Shown: positions 1 through 7,763 of the stretch, piece by piece
Layout of the letters: each line of letters opens with the position of its first letter
How positions within the stretch are numbered: position 1 is the stretch's first letter
The notes under the pieces: generated by a model
Database searches by the model: none
What the model saw: the letters and a program-made list of their open reading frames with translations, nothing else
What the model was told of the DNA's origin: nothing
Translations under genes and position numbers: made by a program
Origin: Thauera sp. 2A1
GTDB lineage: Bacteria > Pseudomonadota > Gammaproteobacteria > Burkholderiales > Rhodocyclaceae
Direction of reading: 5' to 3'
Assembly (NCBI RefSeq): GCF_009469595.2
Contig: NZ_SSXV01000030.1
Location: forward strand, 1 to 64,000
Length of the DNA stretch: 64,000 bases

Positions 1-168
1 GCCACCGCCGGCCAGCGCCCGCCGCGCAACGTCAACATCATCACCGGCGCCAGCGGCACCACCGACATCGAGGGCAGCCTGGTCCTCGGCGCCCATGGCC
101 CCCGCTACCTGCACGTCGTCATCGTCGATGAACGTTCGCGCATGGGCAAAGCGCAGATGTCTGCATGA
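1..168 (+). CDS. LutC/YkgG-type LUD-domain protein, C-terminal end (partial)
   Basis: The reading frame is open from the first base and ends at TGA 166-168, giving 55 residues. It reads NVNIITGASGTTDIEGSLVL and then GAHGPRYLHVVIVDE. The G(A/P)S.T.DIE..LVLGAHGPR..H pattern is typical of the C-terminus of LUD-domain proteins such as LutC, the small subunit of the LutABC L-lactate oxidation complex. The substrate cannot be judged from this fragment, and the partner genes lutA/lutB would lie outside the window. The frame is absent from long-ORF lists because its start is off the edge. Confidence 0.75.
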   Translation, partial: ATAGQRPPRNVNIITGASGTTDIEGSLVLGAHGPRYLHVVIVDERSRMGKAQMSA

Positions 169-228
169 GCCGAGTGGATCCGGGCCCTCCACGCGGACCA
201 GGTCGATCGCACCGCGGACGCGGCAAGC

Positions 229-1809
229 TCAGATCACGAGCTGCGTCCCCAGCTCGACGACGCGGTTGTTCGGAATCTTGAAGAAGTCGGTGGCGTTGGT
301 CGCGTTCTTCGCCATGAAGACGAACAGGCGCGCGCGCAGCCAGTGCATGCGGCGCTGACGTATCGTCGGGATGATCGTTTCACGGGACAGGTAGAAGGTC
401 GTGTCCATCGGGTCGAAGCGCTCGCCGAAACGGCAGCACTGCTCGAGCGCGCCGGGGATGTCCGGATCCTCCATGAAGCCGTAGCGGATGATGATGCGCA
501 TGAAGCCCTCCTTCATGCGGTGAAGGCACAGGCGCTCCATGTCGTTCACATAGGGCGTATCTGCCGTGGTCACCGTCACCAGCATGACGCGCTCGTGCAG
601 CACCTCGTTGTGCTTGAGGTTGTGCAGCAGCGCCGACGGCACGCCTTCCTTGTTGCTGGTCATGAACACCGCCGTGCCGTTGACGCGGTGAACGTCGCCG
701 ATCATGTCGAGGAAGGCATGCACGGGGATGCTCTGCTTGACGAGTTCGTCCTCCACCAGCCGCCGACCGCGCTTCCAGGTCGTCAGCACCGTAAACGCGA
801 TCAGAGCCATGGCGATCGGAAACCAGCCCCCCTGCGGAATCTTGATCGCATTGGCGGCGAAAAAGGCGATATCGACCAGCAACAGCGCGCCGACGATCGC
901 GCCCGTCCTGACCCAGCTCCACCGCCACAGCAGCACCATCACGAAGCCGATCAGGATGCTGTCGATCAGCATCGTGCCGGTGACGGCGATGCCATAGGCC
1001 GCCGCGAGATTCGACGAATTCTTGAAACCGACGACCAGCGCGACCACCGCGAGATAGGGCGTCAGGTTGGTGAAGGGGATATAGATCTGCCCCTGTTCCT
1101 TGCCGGAGGTGTGGACGATCAGCATGCGCGGCAACAGGCCCATCTGCACGGCCTGCCGCACCACCGAGAACGCGCCGGAGATCACGGCCTGCGACGCGAT
1201 CACGGTGGCCACGGTCGCGAAGACCACCATCGGGATCAACGCCCACTTCGGGCCGAGGTGGAAGAACGGGCTCTCCATCGACGCCGGTTCGTTGAGCAGC
1301 AGCGCGCCCTGGCCGAAATAGTTCAGCACCTGCGCCGGCAACACGAAGCCGAACCATGCGAGGCGGATCGGCTGTCGCCCGAAGTGCCCCAAGTCCGTGT
1401 AGAGCGCCTCCCCGCCGGTGACCGAGAGCACCACCGACCCCAGCGCCAGAAAGGCCAGCGTGGGATCATGGCGGATGAAGTCGGTTGCATGCAGCGGACT
1501 GATCGCAGCCAGCACCTGCGGATGCCGGACGATCTCGACGATGCCGAGCACGCCCAGGATCGCGAACCAGCCGATCATGACGGGCCCGAAAAGCAGTCCG
1601 ACCGCGCCGGTGCCCTTGCGCTGGATGAAGAACAGGCCGCTCAGCACGAGCAGCGTGATCGGGATGATGTAGGGATCGAAGGCGGGGGTGACGATCCCCA
1701 GGCCCTCGACGGCCGCCAGCACGGAGATCGCCGGCGTGATCATGCTGTCGCCGAAGACGACACCGATGGCACCGACGGTCAGGGCCGACAGGGCTTGGCG
1801 CGAAGTCAT
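229..1809 (-). pseudogene. kup: Kup-type K+ uptake protein with internal N-terminal deletion
   Basis: Kup is a KUP/HAK/KT family K+:H+ symporter of the inner membrane, usually about 620-630 residues. This frame has 526. The C-terminus (IPNNRVVELGTQ), the SNLAAAYGIAVTGTM segment and the cytoplasmic domain are intact. The N-terminus runs from IGVVFGD, normally followed by IGTSPLY, straight into SMITPAISVLAAVEGL, which normally comes about 95 residues later after a second (F/Y)G(D/E). End of TM1, TM2, most of TM3 and the conserved GTSPLY segment are therefore missing. Start choice is also odd: AAGGATGAG (1818-1826) best serves an ATG at 1817 that stops after three codons, and the long frame begins at the overlapping ATG 1809. 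Probably a non-functional deletion allele; an assembly collapse is the alternative. Confidence 0.8.
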
Positions 1810-2502
1810 TTGGTCATCTCATCCTTGGTCTTGCAGGCCGCGAGCGTTCCGGACCGAAGGACACGTCGATCCGATTGCGGCAAATGCACAGGCGTCGGTC
1901 CGCCTTTCAGGCAATTGTGGACAAGGAAGGAAGCGAGGTCATGACATGACTCGCCCCTCGATCCGTGAGCAGCGCGAAAGATCATCGTGTTCGCGTCGGC
2001 ATCCATCGCTCCGTCACTGTCGATCCGAAGGCGAACCCGGGACAAGGGCATCGACGATGGATGCGACCGGAACCGGACGGCCGGGACGGAAGGGGACGGA
2101 ATCGCAGCGCCCCCCGGCGCACGAGAGCCGTCCGACGATGCCCCGCCGGCTGCCTTCGAACTGAGCACCGACGGTTTCCCCATGTCCGACAAGGCAGCGG
2201 CCGGCTTATCCACAGGATCACCCACAGGCCTGTCCCCACCGGCTGGGGAAAACGCGTGGCGCTCCCCGCTCGCCCCCTCCCGACCGCCGACCGCACGCGT
2301 ACCATCGTGAGCAACGACAACCCGCGTCGGAGGCGCCATGGCGCGACGCCCGCTACGCCCGCTACGAACTGGTGATCGCGCGCGCGGAAAGCGTGGCGCC
2401 GGGGCCGATCGTCTATCGGCGAACGGACCTGCCGCGCCCGGAGCATGTGCTGGCCGTGCCGGCGGACAGGGCGAGGTTCGTCGGGGCGTCGGGCGCACCC
2501 CG
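1810..2502. other. 693-bp gap between kup and nitronate monooxygenase
   Basis: No convincing gene lies here. Overlapping open frames on both strands are Arg/Pro/Ala-rich and resemble no family I know. Two things stand out: a TTATCCACA plus hairpin element at 2206-2253, shared with 4154-4200, and a coding-like stretch around 2323-2505 that may be a gene remnant. Confidence 0.6.
2206..2253 (+). repeat. TTATCCACA + TCCCCA hairpin element, copy A
   Basis: TTATCCACAG (2206-2215) matches the DnaA-box consensus. It is followed by a second CCACAGG, then the inverted repeat TCCCCA (2233-2238), loop CCGGC, TGGGGA (2244-2249). A second copy with the same order lies at 4154-4200, also on the + strand, and the flanks are partly alike (GACAAGGC upstream). 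The hairpin lacks a T-run, so it is not a standard terminator. It could be a dispersed extragenic repeat or a DnaA-binding site. Confidence 0.65.
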
Positions 2503-2505
2503 TCA
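2323..2505 (+). other. Possible gene remnant (coding-like stretch)
   Basis: One + strand frame reads DARYARYELVIARAESVAP and then GPIVYRRTDLPRPEHVLAVP, with protein-like composition unlike the Arg-rich shadows around it. There is no clear start or ribosome-binding site, and the frame runs into the opposing nitronate monooxygenase gene. I cannot assign a family. It may be a truncated 5' portion of a lost gene or chance. Confidence 0.25.
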
Positions 2506-3552
2506 TCGCGTCACCGACAGTCCGGCAGCCAGTTCGCGCGTCAGCGCACCGGCCGGCATCTCGCGGCAGCCGCTGGTGTTCTGCCCGGCCCACAGCGGCG
2601 AGAAGTCGGCGCTGCCGAGGGATTCGGCCTTTGCCCGCAGCGGCGCGATGGCCGCCGTCGCCAGCGGGAAGGCGGGTACGGCGGCGCTGAGCAGCCCCAG
2701 CTCGCGCATGATGCGATTGACGATGCCGCGCGCCGGCCGCCCGGTGAACAGGTTGGTGAGCGCGGTGACCCGCCCCGCCTCGCTCTTCAGCGCGGCACGA
2801 TGCAGCGCACCGGTGGTGGCCTCCGGGCACAGCAGATAGGCCGTGCCGACCTGTACGCCGGCTGCACCGAGCGCCATCGCCGCGGCGACACCGCGTGCAT
2901 CGGCAATGCCACCGGCGGCGATGACGGGGACGCTCACCGCCCGCGCGATCTGCGGCAGCAGCGCGAAGGTCCCCATCTGGGTGGCCATGTCGTCCGCCAG
3001 GAAGTGGCCGCGATGGCCGCCCGCCTCCAGCCCCTGCGCGATGACCGCATCGACGCCGTGCGCCTCGAGCCAGCGCGCCTCCTCGACGGTGGTCGCCGAC
3101 GACAGGATGCGCGCGCCCCAGCTCCGCACCCGCGCCAGCAGCGCGGGCGCCGGCAGGCCGAAGTGGAAACTCACCACCGGCGGCCGGAAGGCCTCCAGCA
3201 CGTCGGCGGCCTCGGCGCTGAAGGGCAGCCGCGCCGGGCCGGCTGGGATCGCGCCGCCATCGATCCCCTGCTCGGCGTAGTACGGCGCCAGCGCCGCCCG
3301 CCAGCCCGCCTCGCGCGCCGGATCGGGCCGGGGCGCGGCATGGCAGAAGAAATTCACGTTGAACGGCTTCGAAGTCTGCGCGCGGATGGCCGCCAGTTCC
3401 TGGCGCAGGGCCTCCATGCCAAGCATCGCGCAGGGCAGCGAACCCAGGCCGCCGGCCTCGCTCACCGCCACCGCCAGCGCGCTGCCCTGCACGCCGGCCA
3501 TCGGCGCCTGGATGATGGTGAGTTCGATGCCGAGGAGCTGCTGCAGCGTCAT
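2503..3552 (-). CDS. Nitronate monooxygenase (NPD/NMO family)
   Basis: The 349-residue product is a TIM-barrel flavoprotein of the 2-nitropropane dioxygenase/nitronate monooxygenase family, which oxidises alkyl nitronates using FMN. Family signs are the N-terminal IIQAPMAGVQG, GGLGSLPCAML, NVNFFCHAAP, a central QGLEAGGHRGHF, VIAAGGIADARGVAAAM (phosphate/FMN loop) and GVQVGTAYLLCPEA. Length is normal and the protein is probably cytosolic. The next gene in the same direction starts only 50 bp downstream, so the two may be co-transcribed. The physiological substrate, for example propionate 3-nitronate, is not shown by the sequence. Confidence 0.9.
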   Translation of the reverse strand: MTLQQLLGIELTIIQAPMAGVQGSALAVAVSEAGGLGSLPCAMLGMEALRQELAAIRAQTSKPFNVNFFCHAAPRPDPAREAGWRAALAPYYAEQGIDGGAIPAGPARLPFSAEAADVLEAFRPPVVSFHFGLPAPALLARVRSWGARILSSATTVEEARWLEAHGVDAVIAQGLEAGGHRGHFLADDMATQMGTFALLPQIARAVSVPVIAAGGIADARGVAAAMALGAAGVQVGTAYLLCPEATTGALHRAALKSEAGRVTALTNLFTGRPARGIVNRIMRELGLLSAAVPAFPLATAAIAPLRAKAESLGSADFSPLWAGQNTSGCREMPAGALTRELAAGLSVTR

Positions 3553-3602
3553 GATGGAAACCTCGTTACGGTAGTGCTCGGTGCAGCCGCGCGGTATCGG
3601 AC

Positions 3603-4028
3603 TCAGTCACCCTCGCCGGGGAGCCATTGCGGGTTCCACACCACCTCCCACAGATGGCCGTCGGGGTCCTGGAAATAGCCGGCATAGCCGCCCCAGAAAG
3701 TCGCCTGCGCCGGCTTGACGATCGTCGCGCCGGCCCGTGCCGCCTGCGCTACGACCACATCGACTTCGGCGCGCGAGGCGACATTGTGCCCCAGCGTGAA
3801 GGCCGCAGCGGGCTCGCCTGACGGCAGGCCGGTGTCGTGGGCGATGCTGGCGCGCGGCCACAGCGCCAGCCTCAGCCCGGCCTGCAGATCGAAGAAGGCG
3901 ACTGCGCCATGCTCGAATTCCTCGCCGACGATGCCGTCGGTCGCCAGTCCAAGTCCGTCGCGGTAGAAACGCAGCGCCCGCTCGAGGTCGGCGACGCCGA
4001 GGGTGATGACGCTGATGCGCGGTTTCAT
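3603..4028 (-). CDS. VOC-family (glyoxalase-like) protein
   Basis: The 141-residue product starts at ATG 4028 (MKPRISVITLGVADLERALR), preceded by the purine-rich AAGGAGGC. It shows the vicinal oxygen chelate fold pattern: V.DLERALRFYRDGLGL near the start, and YAGYFQDPDGHLWEV with the typical C-terminal metal-ligand Glu. Such single-module VOC proteins act as dimers in glyoxalase, dioxygenase or resistance roles, and the substrate cannot be told here. A longer frame extends upstream to 4868 but has no coding character. It may share a transcript with the nitronate monooxygenase gene. Confidence 0.85.
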   Translation of the reverse strand: MKPRISVITLGVADLERALRFYRDGLGLATDGIVGEEFEHGAVAFFDLQAGLRLALWPRASIAHDTGLPSGEPAAAFTLGHNVASRAEVDVVVAQAARAGATIVKPAQATFWGGYAGYFQDPDGHLWEVVWNPQWLPGEGD

Positions 4029-4324
4029 GATGCCGCCTCCTTCAAAATGACAGCAGCCGTGCCGCATGCGCCCGCTCGAACACGCGACCAGCCCATCCTG
4101 CATCAAGATCGAGCACCGGCCGGCAGCCCTCAGCGGACAAGGCCTGCGCGCGCTTATCCACAGCCTCGCGCACAGGACTGTCCCCAAGGGATGGGGACAA
4201 TCCGCGGCAACCGGCGTGTGTCCCTGACCAGGCCCTCGCCCGCTCGTCCAGCGGCCTGCGGCCGCGGCATCCCAGCCGCCCGCGAGGCCGCCAACGGACC
4301 GATGGCACGGTCCAGACCCGCCGC
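4029..4324. other. 296-bp intergenic region with copy B of the repeat
   Basis: No gene is seen. The region lies upstream of the VOC gene and downstream of the YgjP-like gene, both reading leftward, so it should carry the VOC promoter, but I see no clear -35/-10 pair. It holds the TTATCCACA/hairpin element at 4154-4200. Confidence 0.6.
4154..4200 (+). repeat. TTATCCACA + TCCCCA hairpin element, copy B
   Basis: TTATCCACAG (4154-4163) is followed by CACAGGACTG and the inverted repeat TCCCCA (4181-4186), loop AGGGA, TGGGGA (4192-4197). The stem extends to 7 bp, with G at 4180 and C at 4198. Order, spacing and orientation match copy A at 2206-2253, while the loop sequence differs and the stem is preserved. 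That suggests the stem is under selection or the element is mobile or dispersed. Confidence 0.65.
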
Positions 4325-4855
4325 CTACCGCGGCACACCCTGCCACAGCGCCTCCCCCGTCGCGTCGCGCCACGTCAGATAGGCGCGCAGGTCGAACTCG
4401 TACTGGTGGTAATGCGGCTCCATGTGCAGGCACAACTGGTAGAACGCCTTGTCGTGATCGCGCTCGCGCAGATGGGCCAGCTCGTGCACGGCGATCATGC
4501 GCAGGAATTCCTCGGGCACGTCGCGAAAAACAGGGGCGATGTGGATCTCGCGCTTGGCCGTCAGCTTGGCGCCCTGCACCCGCGAGATCGTGGTGTGGGT
4601 GCCGAGCGCGTTGCGGATGACATGGATCCTGCTGTCGTAGCAGACCTTGCTGATCGGCGCGGCGTTGCGCAGGTGGGCAGCCTTGAGGTCCTGCACGTAG
4701 TCGTAAAGGGCGGCGTCGCTGCGCACCGCGTGCGGCCGCGGGTAGCGGCGGCGCAGCACCTCGGCGAAGCGGCCCTGGTCGATGAGGTCCTGCACCTGCT
4801 GGCGCAGCGCCGGCGGGTAGCCGGCGAGGTAGTCGGTGGGCGGGCGGGGTTTCAT
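4325..4855 (-). CDS. YgjP-like (M48-type) metallopeptidase-domain protein
   Basis: The 176-residue product starts at ATG 4855 (MKPRPPTDYLAGY). A zinc metallopeptidase motif HELAHLRERDH lies about three quarters in, with a further HMEPHYHQY segment near the C-terminus, and an upstream TTISRVQGAKLTAKREIHI strand resembles the YgjP-like domain. Members are cytosolic proteins of poorly known role, sometimes linked to restriction or protein quality control. The gene diverges from the deformylase gene across about 100 bp. A much longer frame on this strand, to 6700, is an antisense shadow. Confidence 0.85.
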   Translation of the reverse strand: MKPRPPTDYLAGYPPALRQQVQDLIDQGRFAEVLRRRYPRPHAVRSDAALYDYVQDLKAAHLRNAAPISKVCYDSRIHVIRNALGTHTTISRVQGAKLTAKREIHIAPVFRDVPEEFLRMIAVHELAHLRERDHDKAFYQLCLHMEPHYHQYEFDLRAYLTWRDATGEALWQGVPR

Positions 4856-4957
4856 CGTTCGACGACAATCAGGATCCACATGAGGCCAGGCATTATGGCC
4901 GGCGGCTTGCGGGCTGACATAATTGCGCTCGTCCCCGCCCGATTTCGAACCGCTCCA

Positions 4958-5494
4958 ATGACCGTCCGCACCCTCCTCCGCATGGGCGATCCGCGCCTGC
5001 TGCAGCCCGCTGCCCCCGTCACGGCCTTCGGCACGCCCGAGCTCGACACGCTGATCGCCGACATGTTCGACACCATGGCCGCAGCCGGCGGCGTGGGGCT
5101 GGCGGCGCCGCAGATCGGCGTCGGCCTGCAAGTGGCGATCTTCGGCTTCGAGCGCAGCGAACGCTACCCGGACGCGCCGGCGGTGCCGCGGACCATCCTG
5201 CTGAACCCGGTGATCACGCCGCTGGACGACGAGATGGAGGACGGCTGGGAAGGCTGCCTGTCGGTGCCCGACCTGCGCGGCGTGGTGCCGCGCCAACGCC
5301 GCATCCGCTACCGGGGCGTCGATCCGCAGGGCGCGCCGATCGACCGCGTCGCCGAGGGCTTCCATGCGCGCGTGGTGCAGCACGAGTGCGACCACCTGAT
5401 CGGCATGCTGTACCCGATGCGGGTGCGCGACTTCAGCCGTTTCGGCTTCACCGACGTGCTGTTCCCCGAGCTGGCCGGCGTGCCGGACGACTGA
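4958..5494 (+). CDS. def: Peptide deformylase
   Basis: The 178-residue metalloenzyme removes the N-formyl group from nascent proteins. All three family motifs are present: GVGLAAPQIG (motif 1), EGCLSVPD (motif 2, metal-ligand Cys) and HECDH (motif 3, two His ligands and catalytic Glu). The ATG at 4958 gives MTVRTLLRMGDPRLL, the usual PDF opening, so the longer upstream frame is ignored. It is not beside fmt, so it may be a second deformylase rather than the housekeeping def copy. The CoA-transferase gene follows after 81 bp. Confidence 0.93.
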   Translation: MTVRTLLRMGDPRLLQPAAPVTAFGTPELDTLIADMFDTMAAAGGVGLAAPQIGVGLQVAIFGFERSERYPDAPAVPRTILLNPVITPLDDEMEDGWEGCLSVPDLRGVVPRQRRIRYRGVDPQGAPIDRVAEGFHARVVQHECDHLIGMLYPMRVRDFSRFGFTDVLFPELAGVPDD

Positions 5495-5575
5495 TCCGGC
5501 CGCCGCCTGCAGCCCGCCGACAGCAGCCTCCTGCGCCGCCCCCACGACGACACCCCGAACCGGAAAGCACTGCCC

Positions 5576-6775
5576 ATGACCGACACCGCAAAACCCCTCG
5601 CCGGCCTGAAGGTGATCGAGCTCGGCACGCTGATCGCCGGCCCCTTCGCCAGCCGCATCATGGCCGAGTTCGGCGCCGAGGTGATCAAGGTCGAAGCGCC
5701 CGACGGCGGCGACCCGCTGCGCAAGTGGCGCAAGCTGTACGAAGGCACCTCGCTGTGGTGGTACGTGCAGGCGCGCAACAAGAAGTCGGTGACGCTGAAC
5801 CTCAAGCATGAGGCGGGCCGCGAGGTGTTGCGCCGGCTGGTGGCGGGCGCCGACATCGTGGTGGAGAACTTCCGCCCCGGCGTGCTGGAAAAACTCGGCC
5901 TGGGCTGGGACGCGCTGTCGGCGCTGAACCCGGGGCTGGTGATGGTGCGCCTGTCGGGCTTCGGCCAGACCGGGCCGATGGCGGCGCAGCCGGGCTTCGG
6001 CGCGATCGGCGAATCGATGGGCGGGCTGCGCTACGTGACCGGTTTTCCCGACCGGCCGCCGGTGAAGACCGGCATCTCGATCGGCGACTCGATCGCGGCG
6101 CTGTGGGGGGTGATCGGCGCGCTGATGGCGCTGCGCCACAAGGAAGTGAACGGCGGCAGGGGCCAGGTGGTGGACGTGGCGCTGTACGAGGCGGTGTTCG
6201 CGATGATGGAGTCGCTCGTGCCGGAATTCGACGTGTTCGGCTTCGTGCGCGAGCGCACCGGCAACATCATGCCCGGCATCACGCCGTCGAACACCCACAC
6301 CACTCGCGACGGCAAGCATGTGGCAGTCGGCGCCAACGGCGACGCTATCTTCCGGCGGCTGATGCAGACCATGGGCCGCGCGGATCTCGCCGACGACCCC
6401 GCGCTGGCGGACAACGCCGGCCGCGATGCGCGGCGCGATGAGCTGTACGCGGCGATCGGCGCCTGGGTGGCGGCGCATGACGAGACCGAGGTGCTGGCGG
6501 CGCTGGCCGCCGCCGACGTGCCGGCCTCGCGCATCTACTCGGTGGCCGACATGTTCGCCGATCCGCAATTCCTCGCCCGCGGCATGATCGAGATGGTGAA
6601 ACTTCCCGACGGCCGCGACTGCCGCGTCCCGGGCATCGTGCCCAAGCTGTCGGACACGCCCGGCGGCACCGAATGGATCGGACCGGCGCTGGGCGAGCAC
6701 AACGAGGCGGTGCTCGGCGGACTCGGCTACTCGTCGGATGAGATCGCCGCCTTGCGCGCGGTCGGCGCAATTTGA
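5576..6775 (+). CDS. CaiB/BaiF family (class III) CoA-transferase
   Basis: The 399-residue product opens with LAGLKVIELGTLIAGPFASR, the family signature, followed by FGAEVIKVEAP..GDPLR and NKKSVTLNLK. The segment GISIGDSIAALWG carries the Asp expected to form the acyl-aspartate intermediate. Class III enzymes swap CoA between carboxylic acids; known ones act on formyl-CoA, succinyl-CoA:(R)-benzylsuccinate, carnitine or itaconate. The neighbourhood gives no substrate clue. Length is normal and the protein is presumably cytosolic. It may be expressed with the deformylase gene. Confidence 0.92.
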   Translation: MTDTAKPLAGLKVIELGTLIAGPFASRIMAEFGAEVIKVEAPDGGDPLRKWRKLYEGTSLWWYVQARNKKSVTLNLKHEAGREVLRRLVAGADIVVENFRPGVLEKLGLGWDALSALNPGLVMVRLSGFGQTGPMAAQPGFGAIGESMGGLRYVTGFPDRPPVKTGISIGDSIAALWGVIGALMALRHKEVNGGRGQVVDVALYEAVFAMMESLVPEFDVFGFVRERTGNIMPGITPSNTHTTRDGKHVAVGANGDAIFRRLMQTMGRADLADDPALADNAGRDARRDELYAAIGAWVAAHDETEVLAALAAADVPASRIYSVADMFADPQFLARGMIEMVKLPDGRDCRVPGIVPKLSDTPGGTEWIGPALGEHNEAVLGGLGYSSDEIAALRAVGAI

Positions 6776-6847
6776 GGGCTGCGCGCGCCAGCCGCGGCCG
6801 GGCGAAATGGCTGCTGAGGTGGCGCCGAGCCGCGTCTCGCGCCCGGC

Positions 6848-7762
6848 TCAGGCGGTGCCGGGCATGGCCGCTTCCGCGTCGGCGCCTGCCGGCTCCTCGC
6901 CCAGCAACGCCGCCACCAGACGCTCCATGTCGGGCCGGAAATCGGGATCGGGACGCACCGGCAATGCGCTGAGGAAGCTCAGCGGACGCAGCGACCGCGG
7001 CAGTGCGTCCTCGCCCGGCATCGCCGCGCCCTGCACCAGCACCGGGATCACGCGCAGGCGGCGCGCAAGCGCGGTCTCGATCTCGATGCGCACCATGTCG
7101 TCCGCGTCGTCCAGGCGACGCAGGCCGCCGGGGTCGGCGATCGTCAGCCAGCGCATGCCGATCACCACCAGCACCACGTCGGCCTGCTGAAGCGCGCGGC
7201 CGATCACCACCCGGTAATCCTCGCCGGCGGCCTGGCGATCGACGTCGAGGAAGATCCTCTGCTCGTCGAAACCTTCGCGCAGATGGTCGTGGATGCGGCC
7301 GACCGTCTCGCGGCTGTCGTCGCGGCGGTAGGAGATGAAGATGCCCAGTTCCGCCTTCGGCTCGTCCCGCACGGCGGCCGGCCAGCGCACCAGGCGGTGG
7401 GCGGCGAACGCCGCGTAGGCGAGCAGCACCAGCGTCCACCCGACGAAGGCCGCGGCGGATTCGGGCACCGCGACCGCCAGCAGGCCGAACAGCAGCGCGG
7501 CGATGAAGGCCATGGCCACGAGGAAGAAGCCCAGCCGCCTTGCACGCGGCTTGCGCAGGCTGATCATGACGCCGAAGGCAAAGGCGGACGCGCCGACCAG
7601 CAGCCCCACGCCGACGACAATGCCCTGCCCCGAGCTGGCGGCATAGGGCAGCAGCATCAACGCCGCCGCGGTGGCGAGCAGGCTGGCGACCGCGAACAGC
7701 AGGGAGACCTGCGCCAGCCGGCGCAGGGCGGTCACGCCGTCGGCGGAAAGCTGGGCGCCCAT
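6848..7762 (-). CDS. Membrane-anchored TIR-domain protein
   Basis: The 304-residue product has two parts. Residues 15-125 hold about four hydrophobic helices (two, then a basic RKPRARR loop, then two). Residues 138-290 are a TIR domain: IFISYRRDDS (box 1), RIFLDVD, GEDYRVVIGRAL, ADVVLVVIGMRWL, and VRIEIETALARRLRVIPVLV, where Glu229 aligns with the catalytic Glu of bacterial TIR NADases. The type resembles the TIR_2 proteins common in cyanobacteria and proteobacteria. Its start lies 1 bp beyond the stop of the preceding lipoprotein gene, so the two are almost certainly one transcript. Signalling or anti-phage NAD+ cleavage is possible but unproven, and no Thoeris ThsA or other effector is adjacent. 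Confidence 0.88.
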   Translation of the reverse strand: MGAQLSADGVTALRRLAQVSLLFAVASLLATAAALMLLPYAASSGQGIVVGVGLLVGASAFAFGVMISLRKPRARRLGFFLVAMAFIAALLFGLLAVAVPESAAAFVGWTLVLLAYAAFAAHRLVRWPAAVRDEPKAELGIFISYRRDDSRETVGRIHDHLREGFDEQRIFLDVDRQAAGEDYRVVIGRALQQADVVLVVIGMRWLTIADPGGLRRLDDADDMVRIEIETALARRLRVIPVLVQGAAMPGEDALPRSLRPLSFLSALPVRPDPDFRPDMERLVAALLGEEPAGADAEAAMPGTA

Positions 7763-7763
7763 G

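Noticed and set aside
2206..4200. Replication origin suggested by TTATCCACA sites
   Set aside because: Only two boxes 1.9 kb apart, no AT-rich unwinding region and no dnaA, dnaN, gidA or parAB nearby.
4856..6700. Long leftward frame continuing upstream of the YgjP-like gene
   Set aside because: It is antisense to the deformylase and CoA-transferase genes, is rich in His/Arg/Ala, and has no family motif. Only its last 176 codons are real.
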